A DNA stretch of 11,555 bases from an uncultured Planctomycetaceae bacterium (GTDB taxonomy: Bacteria; Planctomycetota; Planctomycetia; Planctomycetales; Planctomycetaceae), in the NCBI GenBank assembly GCA_903921605.1, contig CAIXQV010000032.1, forward strand, positions 1 to 11,555, read 5' to 3'. Positions 1-7,449 of this stretch are shown one piece after another. The notes beneath the pieces were generated by a model. The model saw only the letters and a program-made list of their open reading frames with translations. It did no database searches and was not told the DNA's origin. Each line of letters starts with the position of its first letter. The first letter of the stretch is position 1. Made by a program: the position numbers and the translations under genes.

Positions 1-219
1 ACGGCTGACATCATCGGCGGCAATTCCGGAAGTCCGGTTGTCAACAAAGCCGGAGAACTTGTCGGTCTGATCTTCGATGGCAATGTCCAGTCGCTGTCCG
101 GTAACTATGTTTACACGGACAAACAGGCACGTTCTGTTTCCGTTCACTCCAGTGCAATTCGCGAAGCGTTGCAGGTTGTTTACGGAGCTGACAACATCGT
201 GAAGGAACTGGGCCAGTAG
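1..219 (+). CDS. S46 family serine dipeptidyl-peptidase, C-terminal end (partial)
   Basis: The frame is open from the first base to TAG at 217-219 and gives the last 72 residues of a larger protein whose start lies outside the window. It begins TADIIGGNSGSPVV and continues with ELVGLIFDGN and SVSVHSSAIREALQVVYGA. The GGNSGSP motif with the following GLxFDGN block is characteristic of the S46 (DPP7/DPP11-like) peptidases, which are periplasmic enzymes that remove dipeptides from peptide N-termini using a chymotrypsin-like Ser/His/Asp triad. The nucleophile should be Ser9 of this fragment (the S of NSG); the His and Asp lie upstream. The residue in FDGN is Gly, which as I recall is the DPP7-like rather than the Arg-bearing DPP11-like state; this points to hydrophobic rather than acidic P1 preference but is only a weak inference. 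No clear terminator follows the stop. Confidence 0.85.
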   Translation, partial: TADIIGGNSGSPVVNKAGELVGLIFDGNVQSLSGNYVYTDKQARSVSVHSSAIREALQVVYGADNIVKELGQ

Positions 220-542
220 TTTAATCAAGCCGCCGAGGCCGGAAATGAGTCCGCAGTGTTGTCGACGCCCACAGCTCATTTTTTGTGACCTGCTGGGCTG
301 AGCGGTTCGCGTTGCGTGTTGATACTGTTGAGAACTGTGGATGGCGGGCCCTGTTAAGAACGCGGGAGTTGGCTCCGAGTAAGAAACGTGGTCGGTTCTG
401 GCAGGTGTCCCGCTTTGCAGAGTGTGGGATACCATCTAGCATCCTCATACGGCACGCTTCGCTTTGTCGTGGCTTCAGGCTGCGTCACATTTGAACGCTG
501 CGCGAAATGACTCGTCGACTCGACTCAAGGTGGCACTGCCGT
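220..542. other. intergenic stretch without a recognisable gene
   Basis: This 323-bp stretch separates the peptidase stop from the preferred start of the next gene. Short open frames exist on both strands (for example 221-448 minus and 285-494 plus), but none has a recognisable motif or a convincing ribosome binding site, and they overlap each other in opposing frames. A T-run at about 278-284 is not preceded by a stable stem, so I do not call it a terminator. The only useful signal is AAGGTGG at 527-533, the ribosome binding site of the downstream gene. Its promoter must lie in this stretch, but I see no convincing -35/-10 pair. Confidence 0.5.
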
Positions 543-3500
543 ATGAAGCTCTTTATTGCTCGACTGCTACTTTCAGTGTTGGCCGGGGGCTGCCTAGTTC
601 TCGGTTTGACACCGATTGCTTCAGCTCAGTCTTTGGACGATGCACTTCGGCAGACGCCGGTGGAAGATCTGGTGACGCGAGCGAAAGCGGAGGGAGATGC
701 CGCCAGAGGTGCGGTGGTGTTTTTTCAACAGCAAATGGCGTGTGCGAAATGCCATTCTGTTGGTGGAACATTGCCGTCATCACTGGGGCCGGATCTTGCC
801 ACATTGGCGAAAGAGGCAACTGACGAAACAATTGTCGAATCAGTCTTGCTGCCATCGAAGGTGATTCGCAAGGGTTTTGAATCCGTCACGCTGGTAACAA
901 ACGATGGCCAATCCGTCGTTGGAATTCTTGTCGAACGCACGGCAGAGAAAGTTGTGATCCGCGATGTGACTCGCAATGGCGAGCAAGTGACGTTTGCTGT
1001 GACTGATCTCGATGAAGTCGTTGAGAATACCGTTTCACTGATGCCAGCCGGTCAGATGAACCAGCTGGCCAGCCAACAGCAGTTCTATGATCTGATCCGG
1101 TATCTGATAGAGATCCGCGATGGCGGGGCGGCTCGGGCGAAAGAGTTGCAGCCATCTGCCGCGTTGCTGACTCTGAAAATTCCGGAGTACGAGCAACACA
1201 TTGACCATGCGGGATTTATCCGGGAATGGGATGACGATGCCTACAAACGAGGCGAAGCGATTTATCGCCGAGTCTGCCAGAACTGTCACGGCACGAAGGA
1301 TCAAGCCGGTTCGTTGCCCACATCTTTAAAATTCGCCAGCGGAAAATTTCGCAGTGGCAGCGATCCGCACACAATGTATCAAACGCTGACCAAAGGCTTT
1401 GGCCTGATGGCGGCTCAAACATGGATGGTGCCGTCGCAGAAGTATGACGTCATTCACTACATCCGTGAGACCTACCTGAAGCCGCACAATCCGTCTCAAT
1501 ATGTCGAGATCAACGAGGCACTGTTAGCTCGTTTGCCCGAGGGGGATACTCGCGGCCCGGCACCGAGCACGATTCAACCGTGGAATGCCATGGACTATGG
1601 CCCCAGCCTGACGCATTCTTATGAAGTGCCGGGTTCGTTTCACAACATCGCCTACAAAGGAATCGCGATGCGTCTCGATCCCGGCGCGGGCGGGGTTTCA
1701 CGTGGTCGGTATTGGATGATGTTCGATACTGATACGTTGCGAATGGCAGCGGCCTGGAGTGCTGCTGATCCTCCCAGCTCCGAGCAGAACTTTATCGACT
1801 GGAGAGGAATCCAGTTTAATGGCGAACATCAGATTCATCCGACTGTCATGGGATCAGTGCTCGCCTCCAATGGAACGGGTCCCGGCTGGGCGAATCCCGC
1901 GAATGGCGAATTCACAGACGACCAACGTGTGCTGGGGCGAGATAATCTGCGTTACGGTCCTCTGCCGCGAAACTGGGGACGATTCAAGGGCACGTATTAT
2001 CACGAACAGCAGGTGATCCTGTCGTATTCGATCGGCAATACAGATGTGCTGGAATTGCCATCCGTGCAGGTCAGCGATGAGCCGTCTCAGCCACCGTTGT
2101 TCCTTCGCACATTTAATGTGGGACCTCGAGATCGCGATCTGATGCTACAAGTCGCGCAGCAGGAAGATGCGATTGGCGAGCGGCAGGGCGTCAGCCCTCC
2201 GAGCACTGCACGCGCCGCTACTGCTGAAACCAGGAATACAGAAGACACAGGGAGTGCTGACGCTCTACCGCTCGTCGGCGGAGTGATTCGATTCGGCTCC
2301 AATCCGACGATTGCATCCAATGCCGATGAAGCTCGGTTGCCTGAGTTCGACGGTCACACATATGGCGAAGTCAAAGACGCCACAGACTTCGATATGACTC
2401 AGGATTTCACAATCACTGCCAGATTGAAAACTCGGACCGATGGGACGATCTTTGCAATCACAAAACCCGACTCGCCATGGGTTCCAAATGGGCAATCGCT
2501 TTTTATTCGAGAAGGTCGGCTGACATTCGACATTGGCTGGGTCGGAGCGGTGACCTCGAAGAAGAAAATCACCGATGGAAAATGGCATGACGTTGCCGCA
2601 GTGTGGACGAAGGCTACTCAGCAACTCACGCTGTTCGTTGATGGCAAGCCGAACGGGCAGGGACAACTTGCGGCCAACGGGAAGCTGACCGACGGAGTTG
2701 TTCGAGTGGGATTCACGTCTCCGAATTTCCCCGAATCGGAATCATTTTTCACGGGGGAACTTGAGAATGTCCGCTTCTACAAAACCGCTCTGCTGCAGCA
2801 ATTGAAATCTGGGTCATCGCTGAAAGAGCGGAAAGAAGATCTTGTTGCTGAATGGCAGTTTCTCAAGACAACATCGCCGAATGCCTCGGTTGTTTTGGAC
2901 GCCACCGGCCACGGCCATGATGCGACTTTGATCCAGGGTAGCGAGCCGTCGGTTAGGCCGTCGACATTACTTGCAGGACTCGCACCGTCAACAATGAATG
3001 CCACCTGGTCTAGTCCTGATGGCCGACTACTGCTCACAATTCCGGCTGGCAAAGAACCCCTGCGTTTCACTGTTTGGATGTCGGCTGAAGACAGTTCTGG
3101 CAAAGCAACGCCCTCGATTTTACACACTGAGCAGGATCTTCATTCGCTCATTTCCGGCGGGCCAGCTCGCTGGAATCAGAAGATCACAACCACCGCGACC
3201 ATCGGTGCATCGGACGCTCCATTCGCAACCGATTTTCTGACAGCCCCCGAGAATAATCCGTGGGTCGCACAGACTCGATTTACCGGCCTCGATTTCTTCG
3301 AGGATGGCCGCATGGCGGTATGCTCATGGGACGGAGATGTCTGGCTGGTCGATGGTTTCCTGAAAGGCGATCAGCTCACGTGGCAGCGGATTGCCAGCGG
3401 TCTCTATCAGCCACTCGGTCTGAAAATAGTCGATGGGAAAATTCATCTCACGTGTCGCGATCAACTGGCCGTACTGCACGACCTGAATGGTGATGAAGAG

Positions 3501-4562
3501 ATCGACTACTTTGAATGCCTCAACAACGATCATCAGGTGACCGAGCATTTTCATGAGTTCGCGATGGGGCTCCAGACTGACGCTGAAGGGAACTTCTACT
3601 ATGCCAAGTCCGGACGACACGCATTGGAGGCTGTTGTGCCGCATCATGGGACTCTGTTGAAGGTCAGCAAGGACGGTTCCACAACCGAGATCCTCGCGAA
3701 TGGGTTTCGAGCCGCCAATGGTGTGTGTTTGAATCCGGATGGGTCGTTTGTGGTCACAGATCAGGAAGGTTTCTGGAATCCGAAGAACCGCATTAACTGG
3801 GTGACTCTGGCTGAAGATCGAAAGCCAAAGTTTTACGGCAACATGTTCGGCTACCATGATGTGAAGGATTCTTCGGACGACGCCATGGAGCCGCCTCTGT
3901 GCTGGATCACAAACGCATTTGACCGTTCGCCGGGAGAATTGTTGTGGGTCAACAGTGATCGCTGGGGGCCGTTGAATGGTTCACTGCTGAATTTGTCGTA
4001 CGGTTACGGAAAGGTGTTTTTGGTTCCTCATGAGTCCGTCGATTTGAAGGGCAAAGGTCGCCAGATGCAGGGCGGCATGATCGAACTGCCAATCCCAGCA
4101 TTTCCCACCGGCGTGATGCGAGGCCGTTTTCATCCGGCCGATGGCCAGCTTTATCTGTGCGGCATGTTTGCGTGGGCCGGGAGTGCAACAACGCCGGGCG
4201 GTCTCTATCGTCTACGGGCGACTGGCCAGCCGATGCATCTGCCTGCCGAAATTCATGCCACAAAGAGAGGGATGAAGTTGCGGTTCACAGAACCGCTGAA
4301 TCCAAATTCGATTAAGGCCGAAAACGTTCGGTTGAAAGTCTGGTCGCTGAAGCGAACTGCGAACTACGGATCAGAACATCACGATGAGCATTCTCTGGAC
4401 ATCACTAGCCTTGAACTTTCAGACGACGGCCTGACCTTAACGGTACTGTCAGAGATCAAGCCCACATGGTGCATGGAGATAGGCTACTCATTGCAGGCCG
4501 CCGACGGCAAAGCCATCAGCGGCGTGATCCACAACACGATCCATGGAGTAGCGTCAGAATAA
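543..4562 (+). CDS. secreted diheme cytochrome c / DUF6797-like / LamG / beta-propeller protein
   Basis: This is a 1339-residue exported protein when started at ATG 543. That start has AAGGTGG nine bases upstream and begins directly with a signal peptide (MKLFIARLLLSVLAGG, likely cut after ASA at residue 28). The in-frame ATG at 507 lacks a ribosome binding site and would add 12 polar residues before the signal. Domains in order: a Planctomycete-type heme-binding domain at about 50-190, with CAKCH (Cys67, Cys70, His71) and a candidate distal Met167 in SLMP; a second cytochrome c domain at about 232-312, with CQNCH (Cys245, Cys248, His249); a block at about 345-520 (MDYGPSL, NIAYKGIAMRLD, FNGEHQIHP) resembling DUF6797; a LamG/ConA-like domain at about 605-760; an NHL/PQQ-type beta-propeller at about 895-1230; and a C-terminal Ig-like segment. 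The architecture suggests a periplasmic or surface redox protein that may bind carbohydrate. Its substrate cannot be read from the sequence. Confidence 0.92.
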   Translation: MKLFIARLLLSVLAGGCLVLGLTPIASAQSLDDALRQTPVEDLVTRAKAEGDAARGAVVFFQQQMACAKCHSVGGTLPSSLGPDLATLAKEATDETIVESVLLPSKVIRKGFESVTLVTNDGQSVVGILVERTAEKVVIRDVTRNGEQVTFAVTDLDEVVENTVSLMPAGQMNQLASQQQFYDLIRYLIEIRDGGAARAKELQPSAALLTLKIPEYEQHIDHAGFIREWDDDAYKRGEAIYRRVCQNCHGTKDQAGSLPTSLKFASGKFRSGSDPHTMYQTLTKGFGLMAAQTWMVPSQKYDVIHYIRETYLKPHNPSQYVEINEALLARLPEGDTRGPAPSTIQPWNAMDYGPSLTHSYEVPGSFHNIAYKGIAMRLDPGAGGVSRGRYWMMFDTDTLRMAAAWSAADPPSSEQNFIDWRGIQFNGEHQIHPTVMGSVLASNGTGPGWANPANGEFTDDQRVLGRDNLRYGPLPRNWGRFKGTYYHEQQVILSYSIGNTDVLELPSVQVSDEPSQPPLFLRTFNVGPRDRDLMLQVAQQEDAIGERQGVSPPSTARAATAETRNTEDTGSADALPLVGGVIRFGSNPTIASNADEARLPEFDGHTYGEVKDATDFDMTQDFTITARLKTRTDGTIFAITKPDSPWVPNGQSLFIREGRLTFDIGWVGAVTSKKKITDGKWHDVAAVWTKATQQLTLFVDGKPNGQGQLAANGKLTDGVVRVGFTSPNFPESESFFTGELENVRFYKTALLQQLKSGSSLKERKEDLVAEWQFLKTTSPNASVVLDATGHGHDATLIQGSEPSVRPSTLLAGLAPSTMNATWSSPDGRLLLTIPAGKEPLRFTVWMSAEDSSGKATPSILHTEQDLHSLISGGPARWNQKITTTATIGASDAPFATDFLTAPENNPWVAQTRFTGLDFFEDGRMAVCSWDGDVWLVDGFLKGDQLTWQRIASGLYQPLGLKIVDGKIHLTCRDQLAVLHDLNGDEEIDYFECLNNDHQVTEHFHEFAMGLQTDAEGNFYYAKSGRHALEAVVPHHGTLLKVSKDGSTTEILANGFRAANGVCLNPDGSFVVTDQEGFWNPKNRINWVTLAEDRKPKFYGNMFGYHDVKDSSDDAMEPPLCWITNAFDRSPGELLWVNSDRWGPLNGSLLNLSYGYGKVFLVPHESVDLKGKGRQMQGGMIELPIPAFPTGVMRGRFHPADGQLYLCGMFAWAGSATTPGGLYRLRATGQPMHLPAEIHATKRGMKLRFTEPLNPNSIKAENVRLKVWSLKRTANYGSEHHDEHSLDITSLELSDDGLTLTVLSEIKPTWCMEIGYSLQAADGKAISGVIHNTIHGVASE

Positions 4563-4621
4563 GCCAATACAAGCCAGAAAGATCAGGATCGCAGATCGAT
4601 GCGAACAACCGCTCAACATTT

Positions 4622-4761
4622 CGTTTACCGGCGAGCCACAGGCGTAGGCGCACTCATTTTCCTGCCCTTCACAAATCACATCAAGTCATCGTGGTTAGTG
4701 AGTTCGTTTGCAGGCAGGATTCCCTGATGCTTCGGCTACGCCTGCGGCTCGCCGTTAAACG
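4622..4761. repeat. pair of inverted REP-like repeats (29-bp arms)
   Basis: The arm at 4622-4650 is matched by the reverse complement of 4733-4761 at 26 of 29 positions (differences at arm positions 7, 17 and 27). The shared core reads CGGCGAGCC, CAGGCGTAG and CG. The right arm also folds on itself (outer CGGC/GCCG, inner GCC/GGC with a three-base loop), the shape expected of a REP element. A shorter nested match, CCTGCC near 4661 with GGCAGG near 4713, lies inside the loop. The repeat sits 60 bp past the end of the cytochrome gene and 13 bp past the stop of a transposase relic on the other strand. I recall similar GC-rich GCGAGCC...GGCGTAAGCC repeats from other planctomycete genomes. It may also protect or end the 3' side of the cytochrome transcript. 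Confidence 0.7.
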
Positions 4762-4773
4762 ATGGCGTTTGCG

Positions 4774-5256
4774 TTAGTGGCAGGTGGTCCAACCAGCGGT
4801 GTTGATTGCAGCAGACGGCGACACAAACCTCCACGACTGCGGTGATTTCCCGTCGTCCTCGGGATTCCGCGCAACGTCGGCAATGGCCTGTGGAATGCCA
4901 TCCTCTGAATCAAGGTAGACTTTCCACTCGTGAGCTGACCACATTCGATGCGGGCGGTCTCCGGGACTGACGTTTGATTTCAGGGGATGATTGAGGAGAA
5001 TGCAACTGTCAGATCTCGGCGTCACCAACGAGAATTCTGGCGATTGGACGAAACAACCGGCTGTTGCTGAGGCCTGGCATTTGCCCCGGGAAAAGTGCTG
5101 CATTGTCGCGCGACCGGCGACGAGTTCACTTTCGAGACTACAGCCAAAGCCGATACGATCCACAAGCGGACCAAACTTCTTTTCCCAGGACATTGGGCTG
5201 ACTCTCATGGTCATGGTCACGTACGTCTGACCAAGCATTGAAGACAGCCTCTGCAA
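4774..5256 (-). pseudogene. IS200-like / REP-associated tyrosine transposase, C-terminal remnant
   Basis: An open frame of 160 codons ends at TAA 4774-4776. Its last third (residues 104-147, bases 4816-4947) reads RMWSAHEWKVYLD, then SEDGIPQAIADVARNP and GKSPQSWRFVSP. This matches, from memory, the C-terminal signature of one branch of Y1-transposases (WKVYLDSEDDI, AIRYVEDNP, GKPRQxWSFVTP), which nick single-stranded DNA at REP hairpins. The catalytic tyrosine in the AIxYVxxNP block is Asp127 here (codon GAC at 4876-4878), and no HUH (HxH) motif is visible in the first 100 residues, which look shifted or scrambled. The nominal start is TTG with no ribosome binding site. The frame also stays open upstream to ATG 5478 apart from a single TAG at 5260-5262. 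I read it as a dead relic. The neighbouring inverted REP pair supports the identification. The alternative is that the ORF is a chance frame. Confidence 0.5.
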
Positions 5257-5502
5257 TTTCTACGTACATGACCTTTGTATGGATGGGATGGACTGACGGA
5301 TGAGTCGAACGTCAACGATTTTCTCGTATTGCAACGACTCAGAAGGGAACGAATATGGCATGATCTCAATGCTCTCTCTGAACAAACCACTGAGGTATTT
5401 GGTCGTTGGGATGTCACGCTCGCTGTGGAACGGGAACGTCCAGGCCAACCTTTTGTGGACCTCAAATGTCTCCTGCATGTCGTTCGCGTGAGTCGACTCG
5501 TC

Positions 5503-7413
5503 TCAACGAGTGTTGAGAAGCTCTTTAACCTTTTCCCGTAAAGAAACGAAACTGAATGGCTTTGTTAGAAAGGCGGCTTTGGGAATAGTAATGCCTGATG
5601 GATCTTCGTTGAAACCTGAAATAAATAAGACTCGAACGTCGGGCCGTTGTTGAAGAAGTTGTCGGGCACATTCCTGGCCGGAACACGTTGGCATCATCAG
5701 GTCGCTCACCAGCAAATGGATTTCTCCGCCATAGTTTCGAGCTTTCTCCAGTGCGGCCTGTCCATTTTCCGCTTCGAGGACGCTGTAACCGTCTTGCTTC
5801 AGCGCGATTGAAACGACCTGCCTGACTCGTGGCTCATCATCGACGATCAGAATCGTTTCTGTGCCCTTCGTTGAACTATGGCTTACGTCATAGGAACCTG
5901 AATTGATCTCCTCGTCGATCAGCGGCAGGTAGATCCGAAAAGTCGTACCTTCTCCCACGATGCTCGACACTTCAATGTGTCCACCACTTTGCTTGACAAT
6001 GCCGTACACAGTGGCCAGCCCAAGTCCTGTGCCCTTGTCTCCGGATTTAGTGGTGAAGAACGGCTCAAATACTTGCGGAAGAAGGGACGCCGGTATTCCC
6101 GTTCCGGTGTCAGAAGCTGACAGAACGACATATTTCCCGGCGCTTACATCGAGAAATTGCTCAGTGATTCCTGCACCCAACTCCGTGTTGGACGTCGCCA
6201 GCGTTAGTCTTCCGCCAGTTGGCGGTTCGATCGCATCCCGGGCGTTTGCGGCAAGGTTAAGAAGTACCTGCCCGATTTGTGATGCGTCGACGCGTGTGTT
6301 TCCCAATTCCGCTGCCAGCTTTGTTTCAACAACGATATCTGCTCCGACCAATCGTTGGAGCATCGTATACATGTCGCTGATCACCGCGTTAAGATTAACC
6401 ACAGTTGGCATCAACGTCTGCTTACGACTAAACGCCAGAATTTGCTGAGTCAGCGTGGCTGCGCGCTTTCCCGCCTCGCTGATTTCTCGCAGGTAATTAT
6501 TGCGCTCATCAAGGGTAGTGCCGTCACCATAAAGAATCTCAGCATACCCGAGTATAACTGCCATGATGTTGTTGATGTCGTGAGCAATTCCACCGGCAAG
6601 GCGGCCGATTGCATCCATTTTCTGTGACTGTCGCAGGTGCATTTCCAGTTGACGACGCTCGGACACATCTCGAAAGACCAAAACAGCCCCGGAAATTCTC
6701 CCAGTGACGTCGCAAATAGGAGCCGCGCTGTCTTCGATCGGCCGTTTAACGCCATTCCGATCGATGAGTAAAGTGCCCGTGTCAAGCGTGCCCGGTTTTC
6801 CCGTTTGCAAACACTCGAAGATCGGGTTTTGAACCGTGTCACCTGTCACCTCATTAACGATACAGAAAATCTTCCGGATATCCTCTCCGACGACTTCCTG
6901 CTGGTTCCATCCAGTCAAGCTTTCCGCCAAGGTGTTGATAAATCGAATGCAACCGTCCCGGTCTGTGGCAATTACGCCATCACCGATACTTCCGAGTGTC
7001 GCAGCAAGCCATTGTTCATTCTCCTGAAGGCGACGATTCGCCTGATGCTTGTACAGTCCGATTTCGATCGCCGTCTGGAGGTCACGATCGTCATACGGTT
7101 TCAGTACATAACCATAGGGTTCTGTCAGTTTCGCTCTCTGGATTGCGGCATCGTCCGAGAACGCTGTCAGAAACACGATAGGAACGTTTTCACGCTTGCG
7201 GATAATGCCTGCAGTTTCGACCCCGTCCAGTCCCGCGCCGAGGTTGATATCCATCAGGATCATGTCAGGCCGTGTTTCAGCAACCGCCAGCAAAGCATCT
7301 TCACCGTTTGATACTGAAGCGGCTATGGAATATCCCATGCCTTTCAGTTGTTTCTCGATCCCTCGTGCGATAATTCGCTCGTCTTCTACTATCAAAATGC
7401 TGGCAGAAGTCAC
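5503..7413 (-). CDS. soluble hybrid histidine kinase (REC-PAS-HisKA-HATPase-REC)
   Basis: The product has 636 residues and no membrane segment, so it should act in the cytoplasm. Domains in order: receiver 1 at 5-125 (acidic pocket Glu10/Asp11, phosphoacceptor Asp55 in ILMDINL, Thr83, Lys105 in VLKPYD); PAS at about 131-255; HisKA with phosphoacceptor His278 in GGIAHDINN; HATPase_c with N-box NLAANARDA (386-394), G1 DTGTG (435-439) and G2 GTGLG (461-465); receiver 2 at about 519-633 (Asp525/Asp526, phosphoacceptor Asp571 in LVSDLMMP, Ser599, Lys618 in LTKPF). All key residues are present, so it should be an active kinase. The start is GTG at 7413, with TAAGG nine bases upstream; an ATG at 7420 is out of frame. 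It follows the MASE1 kinase by 36 bp on the same strand, which suggests co-transcription and that receiver 1 accepts phosphate from that kinase. No DNA-binding output is present. Confidence 0.97.
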   Translation of the reverse strand: MTSASILIVEDERIIARGIEKQLKGMGYSIAASVSNGEDALLAVAETRPDMILMDINLGAGLDGVETAGIIRKRENVPIVFLTAFSDDAAIQRAKLTEPYGYVLKPYDDRDLQTAIEIGLYKHQANRRLQENEQWLAATLGSIGDGVIATDRDGCIRFINTLAESLTGWNQQEVVGEDIRKIFCIVNEVTGDTVQNPIFECLQTGKPGTLDTGTLLIDRNGVKRPIEDSAAPICDVTGRISGAVLVFRDVSERRQLEMHLRQSQKMDAIGRLAGGIAHDINNIMAVILGYAEILYGDGTTLDERNNYLREISEAGKRAATLTQQILAFSRKQTLMPTVVNLNAVISDMYTMLQRLVGADIVVETKLAAELGNTRVDASQIGQVLLNLAANARDAIEPPTGGRLTLATSNTELGAGITEQFLDVSAGKYVVLSASDTGTGIPASLLPQVFEPFFTTKSGDKGTGLGLATVYGIVKQSGGHIEVSSIVGEGTTFRIYLPLIDEEINSGSYDVSHSSTKGTETILIVDDEPRVRQVVSIALKQDGYSVLEAENGQAALEKARNYGGEIHLLVSDLMMPTCSGQECARQLLQQRPDVRVLFISGFNEDPSGITIPKAAFLTKPFSFVSLREKVKELLNTR

Positions 7414-7449
7414 GATGCATCGCCTTAGGGTGGTGTGGAGTGAGGCAAC

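Noticed and set aside
278..284. T-run after the peptidase gene as a terminator
   Set aside because: No stable GC-rich stem lies directly before it; the flanking GCTCA/TGAGC pair is short and spans the T-run.
507..542. Upstream ATG 507 as the start of the cytochrome gene
   Set aside because: No Shine-Dalgarno sequence precedes it and it would place 12 polar residues ahead of a clean signal peptide; ATG 543 has AAGGTGG at good spacing.
3324..3857. 177-codon minus-strand frame inside the cytochrome gene
   Set aside because: Shadow of the beta-propeller coding sequence; no motif and no ribosome binding site.
5487..5500. GAGTCGACTC palindrome at the end of the hybrid kinase gene
   Set aside because: Ten-base palindromes of this kind occur by chance; there is no T-tract, and a similar string near 511-525 is not exact enough to be a shared site.
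5960..6448. 162-codon plus-strand frame inside the hybrid kinase gene
   Set aside because: Antisense shadow of the HATPase/HisKA coding region, whose minus-strand residues are all in place.
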